Assembly (NCBI GenBank): GCA_016195265.1
Contig: JACPZW010000005.1
Location: 1-64,000 of the forward strand
Direction: 5' to 3'
Source of the DNA: Acidobacteriota bacterium
Lineage (GTDB): Bacteria > Acidobacteriota > Vicinamibacteria > Vicinamibacterales > CAVVIG01
Length of the DNA: 64,000 nt
Both the position numbers and the translations under genes were made by a program. Under the pieces are notes generated by a model that worked only from the letters and a program-made list of their open reading frames with translations, was not told the DNA's origin and searched no databases. Of this stretch, positions 56,039-64,000 are shown piece by piece (position 1 is the stretch's first letter; each line of letters opens with the position of its first letter).

Positions 56039-56782
56039 CTACCTTCCCAACGCCAAGCGTTGGGCCAGCACTTCAGGCAGGCCGGCTTTAATCACCTTCG
56101 CCTGCGCTTCTTCGACCGGATAATTCAGGCGGAACAACTCAACCTTCCGGTCGCCGGCGTCGGCGATCGCGTACGCCGCACGGGCGTCTCCGTCTCTCGG
56201 CTGTCCCACCGACCCGGGATTCACGAGGTACTTCGAACCGTTCTTCATCCGCAGTTCCGTCACGGCCGCGCCCGACGGACCGATGCTGTCGAACCCTTCC
56301 GGCGACAGTTCGAACGTGATGGGGTAGTGCGTGTGGCCGAAGAGGCACAGCGGCCGCGACGACAGCTTGAGCGCGCGGACGGCGTCGAGTTCGTCGAAGA
56401 TGTAGGCATCCTCGTCGAACGGCGATCCGTGGCAGATCTGGATGAGATCATCCACGTCGTGCGGTCCCTGCGGCAGGTCCGCGAGCCAGGTCCGGTGCTC
56501 CGGCGTCAGGACCTCAAGCGTCCAGCGCGCCGCGTTCCGCGCCACCGAGTTGAAGCCCTCGGCCTGCTCGAGGCCGCACGCCACTTTGTCGTGGTTGCCG
56601 CGCACGAGCGCCAGCGGCTTGAGACCCTGGATCCGCTCCACCACCGCATTCGGATCGGCGCCGTAGCCGACGAGGTCGCCGAGCACCAGCGTCTGATCGT
56701 AGCCACGCCGTCCGGCGTCGGCCAGGCACACTTCGAGGGCCTCGAAGTTCGCGTGGATGTCGGTCAGAACGAGGTATCGCAT
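56039..56782 (-). CDS. Metallophosphoesterase (YfcE-like)
   Basis: The 247-residue protein has the calcineurin-like metal motifs: LTDIHANFEALEVC (DxH), VLGDLVGYGADPN (GDxxxxG), VRGNHDK (GNHD), and later CHGSPF and LFGHTHYPI (GHTH). It may act on phosphodiesters such as cyclic nucleotides or pNPP-like substrates; the natural substrate is unclear. Its start codon lies at the edge of an octamer array. It is convergent with the ccm cluster. Confidence 0.88.
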   Translation of the reverse strand: MRYLVLTDIHANFEALEVCLADAGRRGYDQTLVLGDLVGYGADPNAVVERIQGLKPLALVRGNHDKVACGLEQAEGFNSVARNAARWTLEVLTPEHRTWLADLPQGPHDVDDLIQICHGSPFDEDAYIFDELDAVRALKLSSRPLCLFGHTHYPITFELSPEGFDSIGPSGAAVTELRMKNGSKYLVNPGSVGQPRDGDARAAYAIADAGDRKVELFRLNYPVEEAQAKVIKAGLPEVLAQRLALGR

Positions 56783-56848
56783 GAATGCGCGAATGCAGGA
56801 ATGCCAAAATGCAAGCCGTGCATTATTGCATTTTTGCGTTCGCGCACT
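56781..56848. repeat. Inverted octamer word array between aroK and the phosphoesterase (GAATGCNN)
   Basis: The left arm (56781-56815) has 8-base units GAATGCGC, GAATGCAG and similar. The right arm (56818-56848) is its near reverse complement (TGCATTAT and TGCATTTT type). The aroK stop (CTA at 56847-56849 on the plus strand) is at the right edge and the phosphoesterase start codon is at the left edge. Confidence 0.88.
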
Positions 56849-57350
56849 ACGACTCCTCCAGCCAGTCCATCAGTTGTTCGACCAGGGCGTCCACCCCGGT
56901 CCGGGCGGCGTCCAGCCGGACATGGGCCTGCTCGTAGGCCGCGCGCCGCTCATGATACAGGCGCTCGAAACCGGCGCGGTCCGCGGCCAGGGGGCGACGG
57001 CCGTCCGCCGGGACGCGCGCGATCAGGCGCTCGATCGGGACGTCCAGCCAGACCGAGGCGCCGTCGCTGTTGATCGCGGCGCGATTCTGGGGATCGACAA
57101 AGGTCCCGCCGCCCGTGGCGACGACGAGATGGCGCGGTCCCAGTTGTTCGAGCAGGACGGCGCGCTCCGCGGCCCTGAAGTAGGCCTCGCCGTGTTTCGC
57201 AAAGATGTCGGCGACGGCCATGTGCTCGCGCTGCTCGATCAACTCGTCGACGTCCACGGCCTGCCAGCCGAGGCGCCGCGCCAGCGCCCGCGCCAGCGTG
57301 GTCTTGCCGGCCGCCATGAACCCGACGAGGTAGATCTTGTCGGCCTTCAC
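56847..57350 (-). CDS. aroK: Shikimate kinase
   Basis: The 167-residue kinase has Walker A GFMAAGKTTLARALA (10-24), the shikimate-binding Asp in VDVDELIEQRE, and the Gly-Gly-Gly in VATGGGTFVD. It catalyses the step two before chorismate. Its start overlaps the end of aroA by four bases. Confidence 0.93.
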   Translation of the reverse strand: MKADKIYLVGFMAAGKTTLARALARRLGWQAVDVDELIEQREHMAVADIFAKHGEAYFRAAERAVLLEQLGPRHLVVATGGGTFVDPQNRAAINSDGASVWLDVPIERLIARVPADGRRPLAADRAGFERLYHERRAAYEQAHVRLDAARTGVDALVEQLMDWLEES

Positions 57351-58642
57351 CGGACGAGGCGATCGAGCGTCTCGAAAAAGCCGGGGTAGGAGATGACGAC
57401 GGCATCCGCGCCGTCGATTCGTGAGGGCGCCTCGGCGGCGAGGGCCGCGACGGCAAACGCCATGGCCATCCGATGATCGCCGCGCGCATCCGCAACGCCG
57501 CCCGCCGGCCGGCCGCCGGCGGGTCCGCGCACGACGAAGCCGTCCTCGCGCTCGTCGGCGTCGATCCCGAGCGCGCGCAGACCGGCGACCAGCGCGGCGA
57601 TCCGATCGCTCTCCTTGACGCGCAGTTCCCTCGCGCCGCGGACGCTCACTTCGCCGCCGTGTGCCGCGAGCGCGGCAATCGCCGGCAGCTCGTCGATAAG
57701 GCCCGGCACTTCCTCGGGCGCGATCTCGAGCGATCGCGTACGGTCGCGCTCGACGGTGATCGTGCCGCGCGGCTCGCCGGCCTCGGTCGCCGTCACGACC
57801 ACCTCTACGCGCGCGCCGAAACGCCGCAGGACGTCGAGCAACGCGGTGCGCGATGGATTGAGCCCGACTTCGTCCACGCTTACCCGGGATCCGGGGAGCG
57901 CGGCGGCCGCGACGAGCCAGAAGGCGGCGGACGAGAAGTCGCCGGGGACACTCAGCGCCTGCGCGTGGAGCCGCTGGCCGCCGGGGACGGCAATCGCGAG
58001 ACCGTCCACGTCCACGCGTCCGCCGAACGCCCGCAGCGCGCGTTCGGTGTGATCGCGCGTCGCTGCGGGCTCGACCACGCGCGTCGTCCCGTCCGCGTAC
58101 AGGCCAGCCAGCAGGACGGCGCTCTTGACCTGCGCGCTCGGCGTATCGGGGTGATGCTCGATCGCGTGGAGCCGTGCGCCGTGCACCACGAGCGGAGGAT
58201 GGCCGTCGGTGGCCTGGATTCTGGCGCCCATGCGCTCGAGCGGGGCGATGACGCGCCGCATCGGCCGGCGCGAGAGCGAAGCGTCGCCTGTGATGGTCGC
58301 CGTGAGTGGATGGCCCGCCAGTACGCCCGCCAGCAAACGCATCGTCGTGCCGGAATTCCCGGCGTCAAGCGGCGCCGAGGCCGAACGGAGTTGCCCCGGC
58401 CCTCGTCCCAATACAACGACGGCGCCGTCCGGCCCTTCCGAAATCTCGACACCAAGTTGACGCAGGCAAGCCAGCGTCGATCGGCAATCCGCCCCGGGGG
58501 CGAAGTTGGCGAAGCTGGACCGGCCGTCGGCGAGCGCCGCCAGCAGGGCATACCGATGGGCGATCGATTTGTCGCCGGGGACGCGCAGGCGGCCGCGCAG
58601 GCGCTGCGCGGGCGTAATGGTGGCGGCGGACGTCAGGGGCAT
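57347..58642 (-). CDS. aroA: EPSP synthase (3-phosphoshikimate 1-carboxyvinyltransferase)
   Basis: The 431-residue enzyme shows VPGDKSIAHRYALLAALADG near 22-41, with the catalytic Lys; DAGNSGTTMRLLAGVLAG near 93; and the C-terminal RVKESDRIAAL and DHRMAMAFAVAAL. Class I-like residues around the PEP site (GNSGT) are visible. The aroA-aroK pair gives two steps of the shikimate route in one operon. Confidence 0.95.
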   Translation of the reverse strand: MPLTSAATITPAQRLRGRLRVPGDKSIAHRYALLAALADGRSSFANFAPGADCRSTLACLRQLGVEISEGPDGAVVVLGRGPGQLRSASAPLDAGNSGTTMRLLAGVLAGHPLTATITGDASLSRRPMRRVIAPLERMGARIQATDGHPPLVVHGARLHAIEHHPDTPSAQVKSAVLLAGLYADGTTRVVEPAATRDHTERALRAFGGRVDVDGLAIAVPGGQRLHAQALSVPGDFSSAAFWLVAAAALPGSRVSVDEVGLNPSRTALLDVLRRFGARVEVVVTATEAGEPRGTITVERDRTRSLEIAPEEVPGLIDELPAIAALAAHGGEVSVRGARELRVKESDRIAALVAGLRALGIDADEREDGFVVRGPAGGRPAGGVADARGDHRMAMAFAVAALAAEAPSRIDGADAVVISYPGFFETLDRLVR

Positions 58643-58762
58643 GCAGGACCGATCTTACGCGACCTGCGGCGGTTTTCCGCGGGCTGCCTTGACATCATGC
58701 AACAGATGGTATTCACTCGCGGCCAGCGCGGCGTCTCGATGCGCCGTGCGTCCCAGGAGACC

Positions 58763-59218
58763 ATGGCGGCCAACGGAACACAGCTCGTTCGACTCGAGTT
58801 CACCAGCGCCTTCGAGATGCTCGACTTCGTCCAGGTGGTCTCGGACCATCTGGCGCGCGGCGTCGGGCTCGACGAGGACTCGCTCCACTGGGTCAGCGTC
58901 GCCATCCGCGAGTGTGTCATCAACGCGATCAAGCACGGAAACCGGAACGACGCCACCAAGCGGGTCTTCGTGGAGTTCCAGACGGCCGCGTCGGCCGACG
59001 TGCCCGAGCTGGCGATTCGCGTCCGCGATCAGGGCGAAGGCTTCGATCCCGAAATCGTCGCCAACCCGCTCGCCCCGGAGAACCTGCTGAAGTCGAGCGG
59101 CCGCGGCATCTTCCTGATCCGCAATTTCATGGACGACGTGCAGCTGCAGCGCGCGCCGGAAGGCGGCATGGAAGTGCGGATGGTCAAGCGCGTGCAGCCC
59201 GCCGACGACGCCGCCTAG
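58763..59218 (+). CDS. RsbW/SpoIIAB-like anti-sigma serine kinase
   Basis: The 151-residue protein is a single GHKL ATPase domain: SVAIRECVINAIKHGNRND holds the N-box (about 50-68), VRDQGEGFDPE is G1 and SSGRGIFLIRNFMD is G2. RsbW proteins bind an alternative sigma factor or phosphorylate an antagonist. The ATG at 58763 has AGGAG six bases upstream; in-frame ATGs further upstream are less likely. No partner is next to it. Confidence 0.85.
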   Translation: MAANGTQLVRLEFTSAFEMLDFVQVVSDHLARGVGLDEDSLHWVSVAIRECVINAIKHGNRNDATKRVFVEFQTAASADVPELAIRVRDQGEGFDPEIVANPLAPENLLKSSGRGIFLIRNFMDDVQLQRAPEGGMEVRMVKRVQPADDAA

Positions 59219-59227
59219 ACAGATCGC

Positions 59228-60043
59228 GTGCCGCCTCGCTCGATCTTCCTCACGACCGCCATCGAAGCCGTGATCCGCGCTGGCGACATGCAGATGGCCG
59301 GCCTGGGCACCGCGCTGCACGTCAACAAGAAGGGCGCCATCGATCTCGTCACTGAGGTGGACCTCGCGGTCGAGCGTATGTTCCGCGAGATGATCGCCGC
59401 GCGTTTTCCGAATCACCAGATCCTGGCGGAAGAGATGGGCGGCGCGGCCACCGTGCCGCTGGGTCCGTGCTGGGTCTTCGACCCGATCGACGGGACGACG
59501 AATTTCGCGCACGGCCTGCCGATCTTCTGCGCGTCGCTGGCGCTCGAAATCGACGGCGTCGCCGAAGTTGCCGCCGTCTACGATCCGAACCGCCGCGAGC
59601 TGTTCACGGCCGAACGCGGAGGCGGCGCGTTCCTCAACGGCGTCCCGATCCACGTCTCGTCCGCGGCGGACCTGATCGACGCCATGCTGGTGACCGGTTT
59701 CCCCTACGACGTCCATGCCCGCGTGGAGGAAATCGTCGGGCTGTTCGCGCGCTTCGTGGGCCGCGCCCGCGCCGTGCGGCGCCTGGGATCGGCGGCGATC
59801 GACCTGTGCTGGGTGGCGGCGGGCCGGATGGACGGCTTCTGGGAAAGCGATCTGAAGCCGTGGGACATCGCGGGCGGCGGGCTCATCGTGGCGGAGGCCG
59901 GGGGGCGCGTCACGAATCTCCACGGCGCGCCGTTCACGTCGCGGGGAGGCCACGTCCTCGCGTCGAATGGGCACATACACCAGGCGATGCTGGACGTGAT
60001 CCGTGAGTATCGAACGGGCCGAACCCTGAGCTCTGAATCTTGA
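59228..60043 (+). CDS. suhB: Inositol monophosphatase family protein (SuhB-like)
   Basis: The 271-residue phosphatase has Mg ligands in the order Glu (ILAEEMGG), Asp (VFDPIDGTTNF, near 86-96) and Asp (KPWDIAGGGLIVAEAGG, near 215). SuhB-type proteins act on inositol or related phosphates and can affect ribosome assembly. The start is the GTG at 59228. The stop TGA lies in a heptamer array. Confidence 0.92.
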   Translation: MPPRSIFLTTAIEAVIRAGDMQMAGLGTALHVNKKGAIDLVTEVDLAVERMFREMIAARFPNHQILAEEMGGAATVPLGPCWVFDPIDGTTNFAHGLPIFCASLALEIDGVAEVAAVYDPNRRELFTAERGGGAFLNGVPIHVSSAADLIDAMLVTGFPYDVHARVEEIVGLFARFVGRARAVRRLGSAAIDLCWVAAGRMDGFWESDLKPWDIAGGGLIVAEAGGRVTNLHGAPFTSRGGHVLASNGHIHQAMLDVIREYRTGRTLSSES

Positions 60044-60060
60044 ACCTTGAACCCTGATTC
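60023..60060. repeat. Heptamer word array at the suhB stop (CCTTGAA)
   Basis: About four to five 7-base units such as TCTTGAA and CCTTGAA span the end of suhB. The stop TGA (60041-60043) is within the array and the last residues (LSSES) are array-encoded. Confidence 0.85.
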
Positions 60061-60174
60061 GGACGCACTGTGCCTTCCGAGAGACACCTCGGTCGCCCAC
60101 CAGCCGTTTCCCGAATGTTTTCGGACGTCTTTCTGGCATCCCTCGTGCTACGTCCACGGTTGAAGGAGCGCGCC

Positions 60175-60876
60175 ATGCGTCGACTATTGCCGTTTCTGGT
60201 CGTGGCGGGGATTGCGGTGCCCTCGGTGGCTTCCGCGCAGCAGTGGGTGAGCATCTACGTCGGTGGATTCACGCCGCGGAGCGCGGACGCGCGCGGCGAC
60301 ACCGTCAACGGTCAGAGCAACGACGTCCTCGTGAGCAACCTGGACTTCCTCGCGTTCAACCTCAAGGACTTCAACGGTCCGACCGTTGGCGGCGAGTATC
60401 TCGTCGGCCTCGGCGATCGTTTCGAAGGCGGGCTGGGAATCGGTATCTACTCGCGGACCGTGCCCACGGTGTACACCAACTTCGTCAACAAGAACGGATC
60501 CGAGATCACGCAGGATCTGAAGCTGCGCATCGTCCCGTTTACGGCCACCGTGCGATTCCTGCCGATAGGCCGGCGCAACGGCATCGTGCCGTACATCGGC
60601 GGCGGCGTCGGCGTATTCAACTGGCGCTACACCGAGACGGGACAGTTCCTCGCGAACGACAACTCGATCTTCAGCGGGAACTTCGTCGGCTCGGGCAGCG
60701 CGCGCGGTCCGGTGGTCCTCGGCGGCGTAAAGGTGCCGATCGGCTCGTGGAGCGCCGGCGGCGAGATCCGGTATCAGTCGGCGGCGGCGACGCTGCCGGC
60801 CGATCAGGGCTTCGCGGGCACCAAGATCGATCTCGGCGGGTTCAACTACTTGCTCACGATCAACTTTCGGTTTTAG
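60175..60876 (+). CDS. Outer-membrane beta-barrel protein
   Basis: The 233-residue protein has a signal peptide (LLPFLVVAGIAVPSVASAQ). The mature part has alternating polar/apolar strands (GGEYLVGLGDRFEGGLGIGIYS, IVPYIGGGVGVFNWRYTETG) and ends in LTINFRF with a terminal Phe, typical of small outer-membrane barrels such as OmpW- or OmpA-like folds. Function is unknown. AAGGAG lies nine bases before the ATG at 60175. Confidence 0.82.
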   Translation: MRRLLPFLVVAGIAVPSVASAQQWVSIYVGGFTPRSADARGDTVNGQSNDVLVSNLDFLAFNLKDFNGPTVGGEYLVGLGDRFEGGLGIGIYSRTVPTVYTNFVNKNGSEITQDLKLRIVPFTATVRFLPIGRRNGIVPYIGGGVGVFNWRYTETGQFLANDNSIFSGNFVGSGSARGPVVLGGVKVPIGSWSAGGEIRYQSAAATLPADQGFAGTKIDLGGFNYLLTINFRF

Positions 60877-60943
60877 GGCTGAGAGCTGAGGGCTGAGAGC
60901 TGGGGTCGGAGGTTTCAGCCTTCAGCCCTTAGCCCTTAGCCCT
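60875..60943. repeat. Inverted heptamer word array holding the stops of two convergent genes (GGGCTGA/AGCCCTT)
   Basis: The left arm (60875-60912) has 7-base units GGGCTGA and GAGCTGA in turn. The right arm (60916-60943) has four 7-base units of AGCCCTT type, nearly the reverse complement. The barrel gene's TAG (60874-60876) and the GT-C gene's TAA (60931-60929) both lie in the arms. Confidence 0.93.
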
Positions 60944-62392
60944 CTTGTACAGCGCCAACCCGGCGCCCTCGCAGACCCTCGAGTATCCCTCGAGAAACGT
61001 CGGGTGCTCGCGCGACCGCCGCGCCAGCATATCCCCGCCCTGCGCCTTCTCTTCGATGAGGATCCACTCGACGAACGGCCGGGGATTGTCGAGCGCGGCG
61101 AGCCAGAGGTCACCGTTGCCTTCGTGCAGGAAGTGGCGGATCGTGAACCCCGACCGTGAGGCTTCCTGCATGTAGTGGCCGAGCGATCCCATGCTGGCCA
61201 TGATCGTCGCGCCGCCCTCCGGCGATCCGAGGCACGCAGTCACGCGCGCGCGGACTGGGACATTTGGACGATCCCACTGCGCTTCGACGACCATCGGGGC
61301 CTTCGCGTCCAGCGGCTCCAATTCGTAAGCGGTGACGGCGACGACGGCGATGACCGCAGCCATGCGGACGGGGCGCCATCGTGCGATACCCGCGAGCACA
61401 CCGGCGCCGACGGCTTGCACGGCGATCAGCGGGATCATGTAGCGGATGCGGAACGGATGGCCCTTGAAGAACGCGGCCCAGGGAATGGCGGCGGTTGACA
61501 TCAGCGACAGCGCCATCAACGCCCGCGCGCGTTCACGGACGGCGAGGCCAACGACCGCGGCGGCGGCCGCGCCCGCGGCGCCGATCGCGAGCAGGCCGGG
61601 ACCGCTCAACTCGCGCGCGCCCCAGCCGATTTCCCTAGCCGCCAGGATCGGGTCGCCAAGGGCCTTGTTCTCCGGCACGAAGAAGTCCGTGCCGACGAAC
61701 CACTTGCCGACGACGGCCCGGCTGAAGATCGAGAACGCGACGATGGCGACCGCCGGGTACAAGGCGACGGCTCTCACTTCAGCGATCGCGACCCGCCACG
61801 TCTGGCCCGACCGCCGTTGCGTCCACACCGCGGCGGCCATGGCCGCGCCCGTGACCGGCCACGCCTCGTAGCGCGTCAGACAGGCGAGCGCGAACGCCCA
61901 CCCTGCGCCGCGCGATCCGGCTATCAACAATCCCACTGCGACCGTCGTCAGGGTGATCAGCAGCGGCTCCGTCATCGGCGTGGCCTGGAGATAGAGAACG
62001 TTCGGGTTCAGCGCGAAGACGGCCGCGCCCGCGAGCGCGGCGCTGGCCGACTCGGTGATCAGCAGGACGATCCATCCAATCGCAGCCGTCGCGATCGCGA
62101 ACGACGCGATGGAGATCGCGATCGCGGAGGCGCCCGTGCGATAGAACGGATCAATCTGGACCGGCAGCGCGTTGAGCAGGTGGGGCAGCGGCAACCAGAC
62201 CGCGCCGATCTGCTGCCAGCCCGGCGTGAGGCTGTCGAAGATGCGCCGCGCGACGACGAGATGCCCGCGCGCATCGTAGTGACTCAGCGTCAACCCAAGG
62301 TCCGCGTAGTGCCACGCGGCGCCGGCGCCGCCTATCGCACCGACGACGGCGAGCAGGCCCGGAACCGCGCGGCGCGCGGACGGTATAATCAT
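60929..62392 (-). CDS. GT-C type membrane glycosyltransferase
   Basis: The 487-residue protein has about 11-12 helices. In the first periplasmic loop it has LTLSHYDARGHLVVARRIFDS, the position of the GT-C acidic motif, and ATPMTEPLLITLTTVAVGL and ACLTRYEAWPVTG further on, as in polyprenyl-phosphate-mannose or related transferases. Target is unknown. A TAGAAT box lies six bases before the ATG. The last codons (RAKG and stop) are array-derived. Confidence 0.75.
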   Translation of the reverse strand: MIIPSARRAVPGLLAVVGAIGGAGAAWHYADLGLTLSHYDARGHLVVARRIFDSLTPGWQQIGAVWLPLPHLLNALPVQIDPFYRTGASAIAISIASFAIATAAIGWIVLLITESASAALAGAAVFALNPNVLYLQATPMTEPLLITLTTVAVGLLIAGSRGAGWAFALACLTRYEAWPVTGAAMAAAVWTQRRSGQTWRVAIAEVRAVALYPAVAIVAFSIFSRAVVGKWFVGTDFFVPENKALGDPILAAREIGWGARELSGPGLLAIGAAGAAAAAVVGLAVRERARALMALSLMSTAAIPWAAFFKGHPFRIRYMIPLIAVQAVGAGVLAGIARWRPVRMAAVIAVVAVTAYELEPLDAKAPMVVEAQWDRPNVPVRARVTACLGSPEGGATIMASMGSLGHYMQEASRSGFTIRHFLHEGNGDLWLAALDNPRPFVEWILIEEKAQGGDMLARRSREHPTFLEGYSRVCEGAGLALYKRAKG

Positions 62393-62404
62393 CCGTTTAT
62401 TCTA
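62384..62404. promoter_or_regulatory. Overlapping divergent -10 boxes
   Basis: On the minus strand TAGAAT (62404-62399) is followed by six bases and the GT-C ATG at 62392 (leaderless spacing). On the plus strand TATAAT (62384-62389) lies 14 bases before the DedA-like ATG at 62404. Neither has a clear -35. Confidence 0.5.
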
Positions 62405-63000
62405 TGGGCAGTTTCGCCGACCGGCTTCGCGCGCTCGCGCTGCTGTGGGGCGCGCCGGGACTCTTCCTCGTCGCGTTCCTCGACTCCTCATTTCTTTCGC
62501 TGCCGGAGATCGCGGACCTGCTGGTCGTCTACATGGTCACGCAGGAGCCTGCGCGGATGGCGATCTACGCCGCGGCCGCCACGCTCGGATCGCTGGGCGG
62601 CTGCCTCGTCATGTACTACCTCGGCCGCAAGGGCGGCGAGGCGCTGGTGCGGAAGCGGTTCGCCGGATCGAGCGTGGACCGCGCGATGCGCGCGTTTCAG
62701 CGCTACGGCGTGATGGCGGTCCTCGTGCCGTCGATCCTGCCGCCCCCCGCGCCGTTCAAGGTGTTCGTTCTGCTGGCCGGCGCGGCCGGCATCAGCGTCG
62801 GACGCTTTGTGACCGCCGTCGTGCTCGGACGCGGGGCGCGCTATCTCGCGCTCGGCCTTCTGGCGGTGAAGTACGGCGACCGGGCGATGGCCTACTTGCA
62901 CGAGCATGGCGTCGCCGCGTCGCTGGTCGTGCTCGGCGTGCTCGCAACGGGTTTTGTTGCGTACCTGGTGTGGAACCGATCGCAGGATCAGACGCGGTGA
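62404..63000 (+). CDS. DedA/VTT family membrane protein (YqaA-like)
   Basis: The 198-residue protein has the SNARE-associated/VTT core: LFLVAFLDSSFLSLPEIADLLVVY (E in the first re-entrant loop), TLGSLGGCLVMYYLGRKGGE, a loop with PPPAPFKVFVLLAGAAGI and GRGARYLALG. These proteins are lipid scramblases or transporters (undecaprenyl phosphate or phosphatidylethanolamine). It overlaps the convergent gene's end by 13 bases. Confidence 0.85.
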   Translation: MGSFADRLRALALLWGAPGLFLVAFLDSSFLSLPEIADLLVVYMVTQEPARMAIYAAAATLGSLGGCLVMYYLGRKGGEALVRKRFAGSSVDRAMRAFQRYGVMAVLVPSILPPPAPFKVFVLLAGAAGISVGRFVTAVVLGRGARYLALGLLAVKYGDRAMAYLHEHGVAASLVVLGVLATGFVAYLVWNRSQDQTR

Positions 63001-63998
63001 GGATGGGGCGCGTGCCGGTGCGCGCGATGGGCGCGTGACATGTAGACCGCGGCGCCGCTAAGCGAGAACAGCAGGATGAGCGCCTGCGCCGTGAGCGACA
63101 TCGCGATCGCCGCTTCCTTCGGTTGACCGATGCCCGCGAAATACGTCAGGAACGTGAGCTCGCGCACGCCGTGCCCGCCGAACGAGATCGGCAGCATCTG
63201 CACCACGAATGAGATCGGGACGATGACGCTGAGGTCCCAGAACCCGACGTCCAGCCGGAGTGCGTACGCGACCGCGAAGTAATAGACCACCATCGTCGCC
63301 TGCACGAAAATCGCGGCACAGAAGCACCGCAGGAGGGCGCCCGGGGTCTCGCGGAACCGGGCAAGCGCGCCCGTGAGCTTCTCGATGCGGTCGCCGACCC
63401 ATTCAGGATGGAAGACCATGAGCGGCCGGAGCACGCGGCTGAACGCGGCCGGCGCGAAGACCGCCGGGCCCGCGATCGCCACGCCCATCAGAAAGCCCGC
63501 CCAGAGCCAGGCGGGCCAAATGGGCATCGCCCCGTGGTGCGTGGCGACGGCGATCGTGGCGCCGACGGCGGCGACGAACACCAGCGCCATCAGGCCGAGG
63601 CCGCGGTCCACCAGCACCACGGTCGTCGCGAGCGTTTTCGAGCCCGCGCGGCTGGCCGTGTCGCCGATCCGGATGACGTCGCCGCCGATGTTGCTCGGCA
63701 GGAAGTTGTTGAAGAAGGCCGCCACCAGCAGCGAGCCGAAGAGCGACCGCCGGTCGATCCGGACCTGCTGAGCTTCGAGCAGCACGTACCAGCGCCAGCT
63801 CGTCGCGACCATGTTGATGGTGTAGAGCCCCATCGCCAGCGCGAGCCAGGGCAGGTACGCCCGCCGCGCGGTCTCCCACAAGGTTCCGACGTCGATCGAG
63901 GAAAACAGCACGGCGAGCAGCGCAGTGCTGACCCCGAGCTTGAGGACGAGCAGCGCGTAGCGGCGCATGTGAGAGGCGGGGGACGAATCCGAGGACAT
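62988..63998 (-). CDS. Lysylphosphatidylglycerol synthase transmembrane-region protein (UPF0104)
   Basis: The 336-residue protein has about eight helices with LAMGLYTINMVATSWRWYVLLEAQ, NNFLPSNIGGDVIRIGDTASRAG (the conserved GGD) and PISFGGHGVREL. It is the flippase-like part of MprF without the transferase domain, as widely found. The start may be the ATG at 63998 or that at 63968; the window ends two bases further. Confidence 0.85.
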   Translation of the reverse strand: MSSDSSPASHMRRYALLVLKLGVSTALLAVLFSSIDVGTLWETARRAYLPWLALAMGLYTINMVATSWRWYVLLEAQQVRIDRRSLFGSLLVAAFFNNFLPSNIGGDVIRIGDTASRAGSKTLATTVVLVDRGLGLMALVFVAAVGATIAVATHHGAMPIWPAWLWAGFLMGVAIAGPAVFAPAAFSRVLRPLMVFHPEWVGDRIEKLTGALARFRETPGALLRCFCAAIFVQATMVVYYFAVAYALRLDVGFWDLSVIVPISFVVQMLPISFGGHGVRELTFLTYFAGIGQPKEAAIAMSLTAQALILLFSLSGAAVYMSRAHRAHRHAPHPHRV

Positions 63999-64000
63999 TG

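Noticed and set aside
58689-58715. TTGACA and TATTCA as promoter of the RsbW-like gene
   Set aside because: The spacer is only 15 bases, so it is not listed as a feature.

Overview
The window is a high-GC bacterial chromosome segment with about 60 protein genes, one tRNA and no rRNA. The organism is most likely an acidobacterium, probably of the Vicinamibacteria type. The reasons are the large two-FtsX-domain MacB-like permease (the family often called acidobacterial duplicated orphan permease), exported DHGVT-repeat proteins, and the mix of housekeeping genes. This is inference from gene content; there is no marker rRNA.

Layout. 1-820: a textbook integron attC site at 140-208 and the YdeI-like gene of one cassette, with no integrase. 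874-12932: M16 peptidase, thiolase, M67 isopeptidase-like protein, Omp85 protein, exported protein, duplicated permease, leucyl aminopeptidase. 12982-21792 (minus): amidase, FtsK, RNase J behind a possibly structured leader, KsgA, a minimal zincin, endonuclease III, a DUF3467 protein and LexA. 21876-31636 (plus): a PfkB kinase, an ECF sigma/anti-sigma module with two exported proteins, then recG-rsmD-coaD-aspartate aminotransferase-rho and a CDGSH protein. 34290-40130 (minus): a heat-shock operon hspR-cbpA-clpB-ftsH. 40228-45708: TerC, an S4 protein, two frame-broken genes, tRNA-Phe, recA and a YdjM-like gene. 45634-48005 (minus): hbd, thiolase and a DciA-like gene. 48032-56035 (plus): maf and a cytochrome c maturation cluster (ccmE, a ccmF-ccmH fusion, two CcmI-like membrane proteins, ccmA, B, C, D and a 49-residue protein). 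56039-63998: phosphoesterase, aroK-aroA, an RsbW-like kinase, SuhB, a porin-like protein, a GT-C transferase, a DedA-like protein and an LPG-synthase-type membrane protein.

The most unusual thing is not a gene. At least a dozen gene ends carry short-period word arrays of 7, 8 or 9 bases per unit. They are often built as inverted pairs and almost always start at, overlap or supply the stop codon of the preceding gene. The word differs from site to site but the architecture is constant. Two arrays lie inside genes: seven heptamers sit in frame in ksgA, and an inverted nonamer array appears to encode the signal peptide of a protein in the ccm cluster. A second dispersed family is a palindrome around GAGCTTGCTC whose leading TAG is the stop codon of four genes. 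These elements are the best candidate in the window for an undescribed system. Other points of note are the CxxxY-type CcmE with a CcmF-CcmH fusion, a ClpB short of about 21 residues after sensor 1, promoters placed for leaderless mRNAs, and two single-base homopolymer frameshifts.
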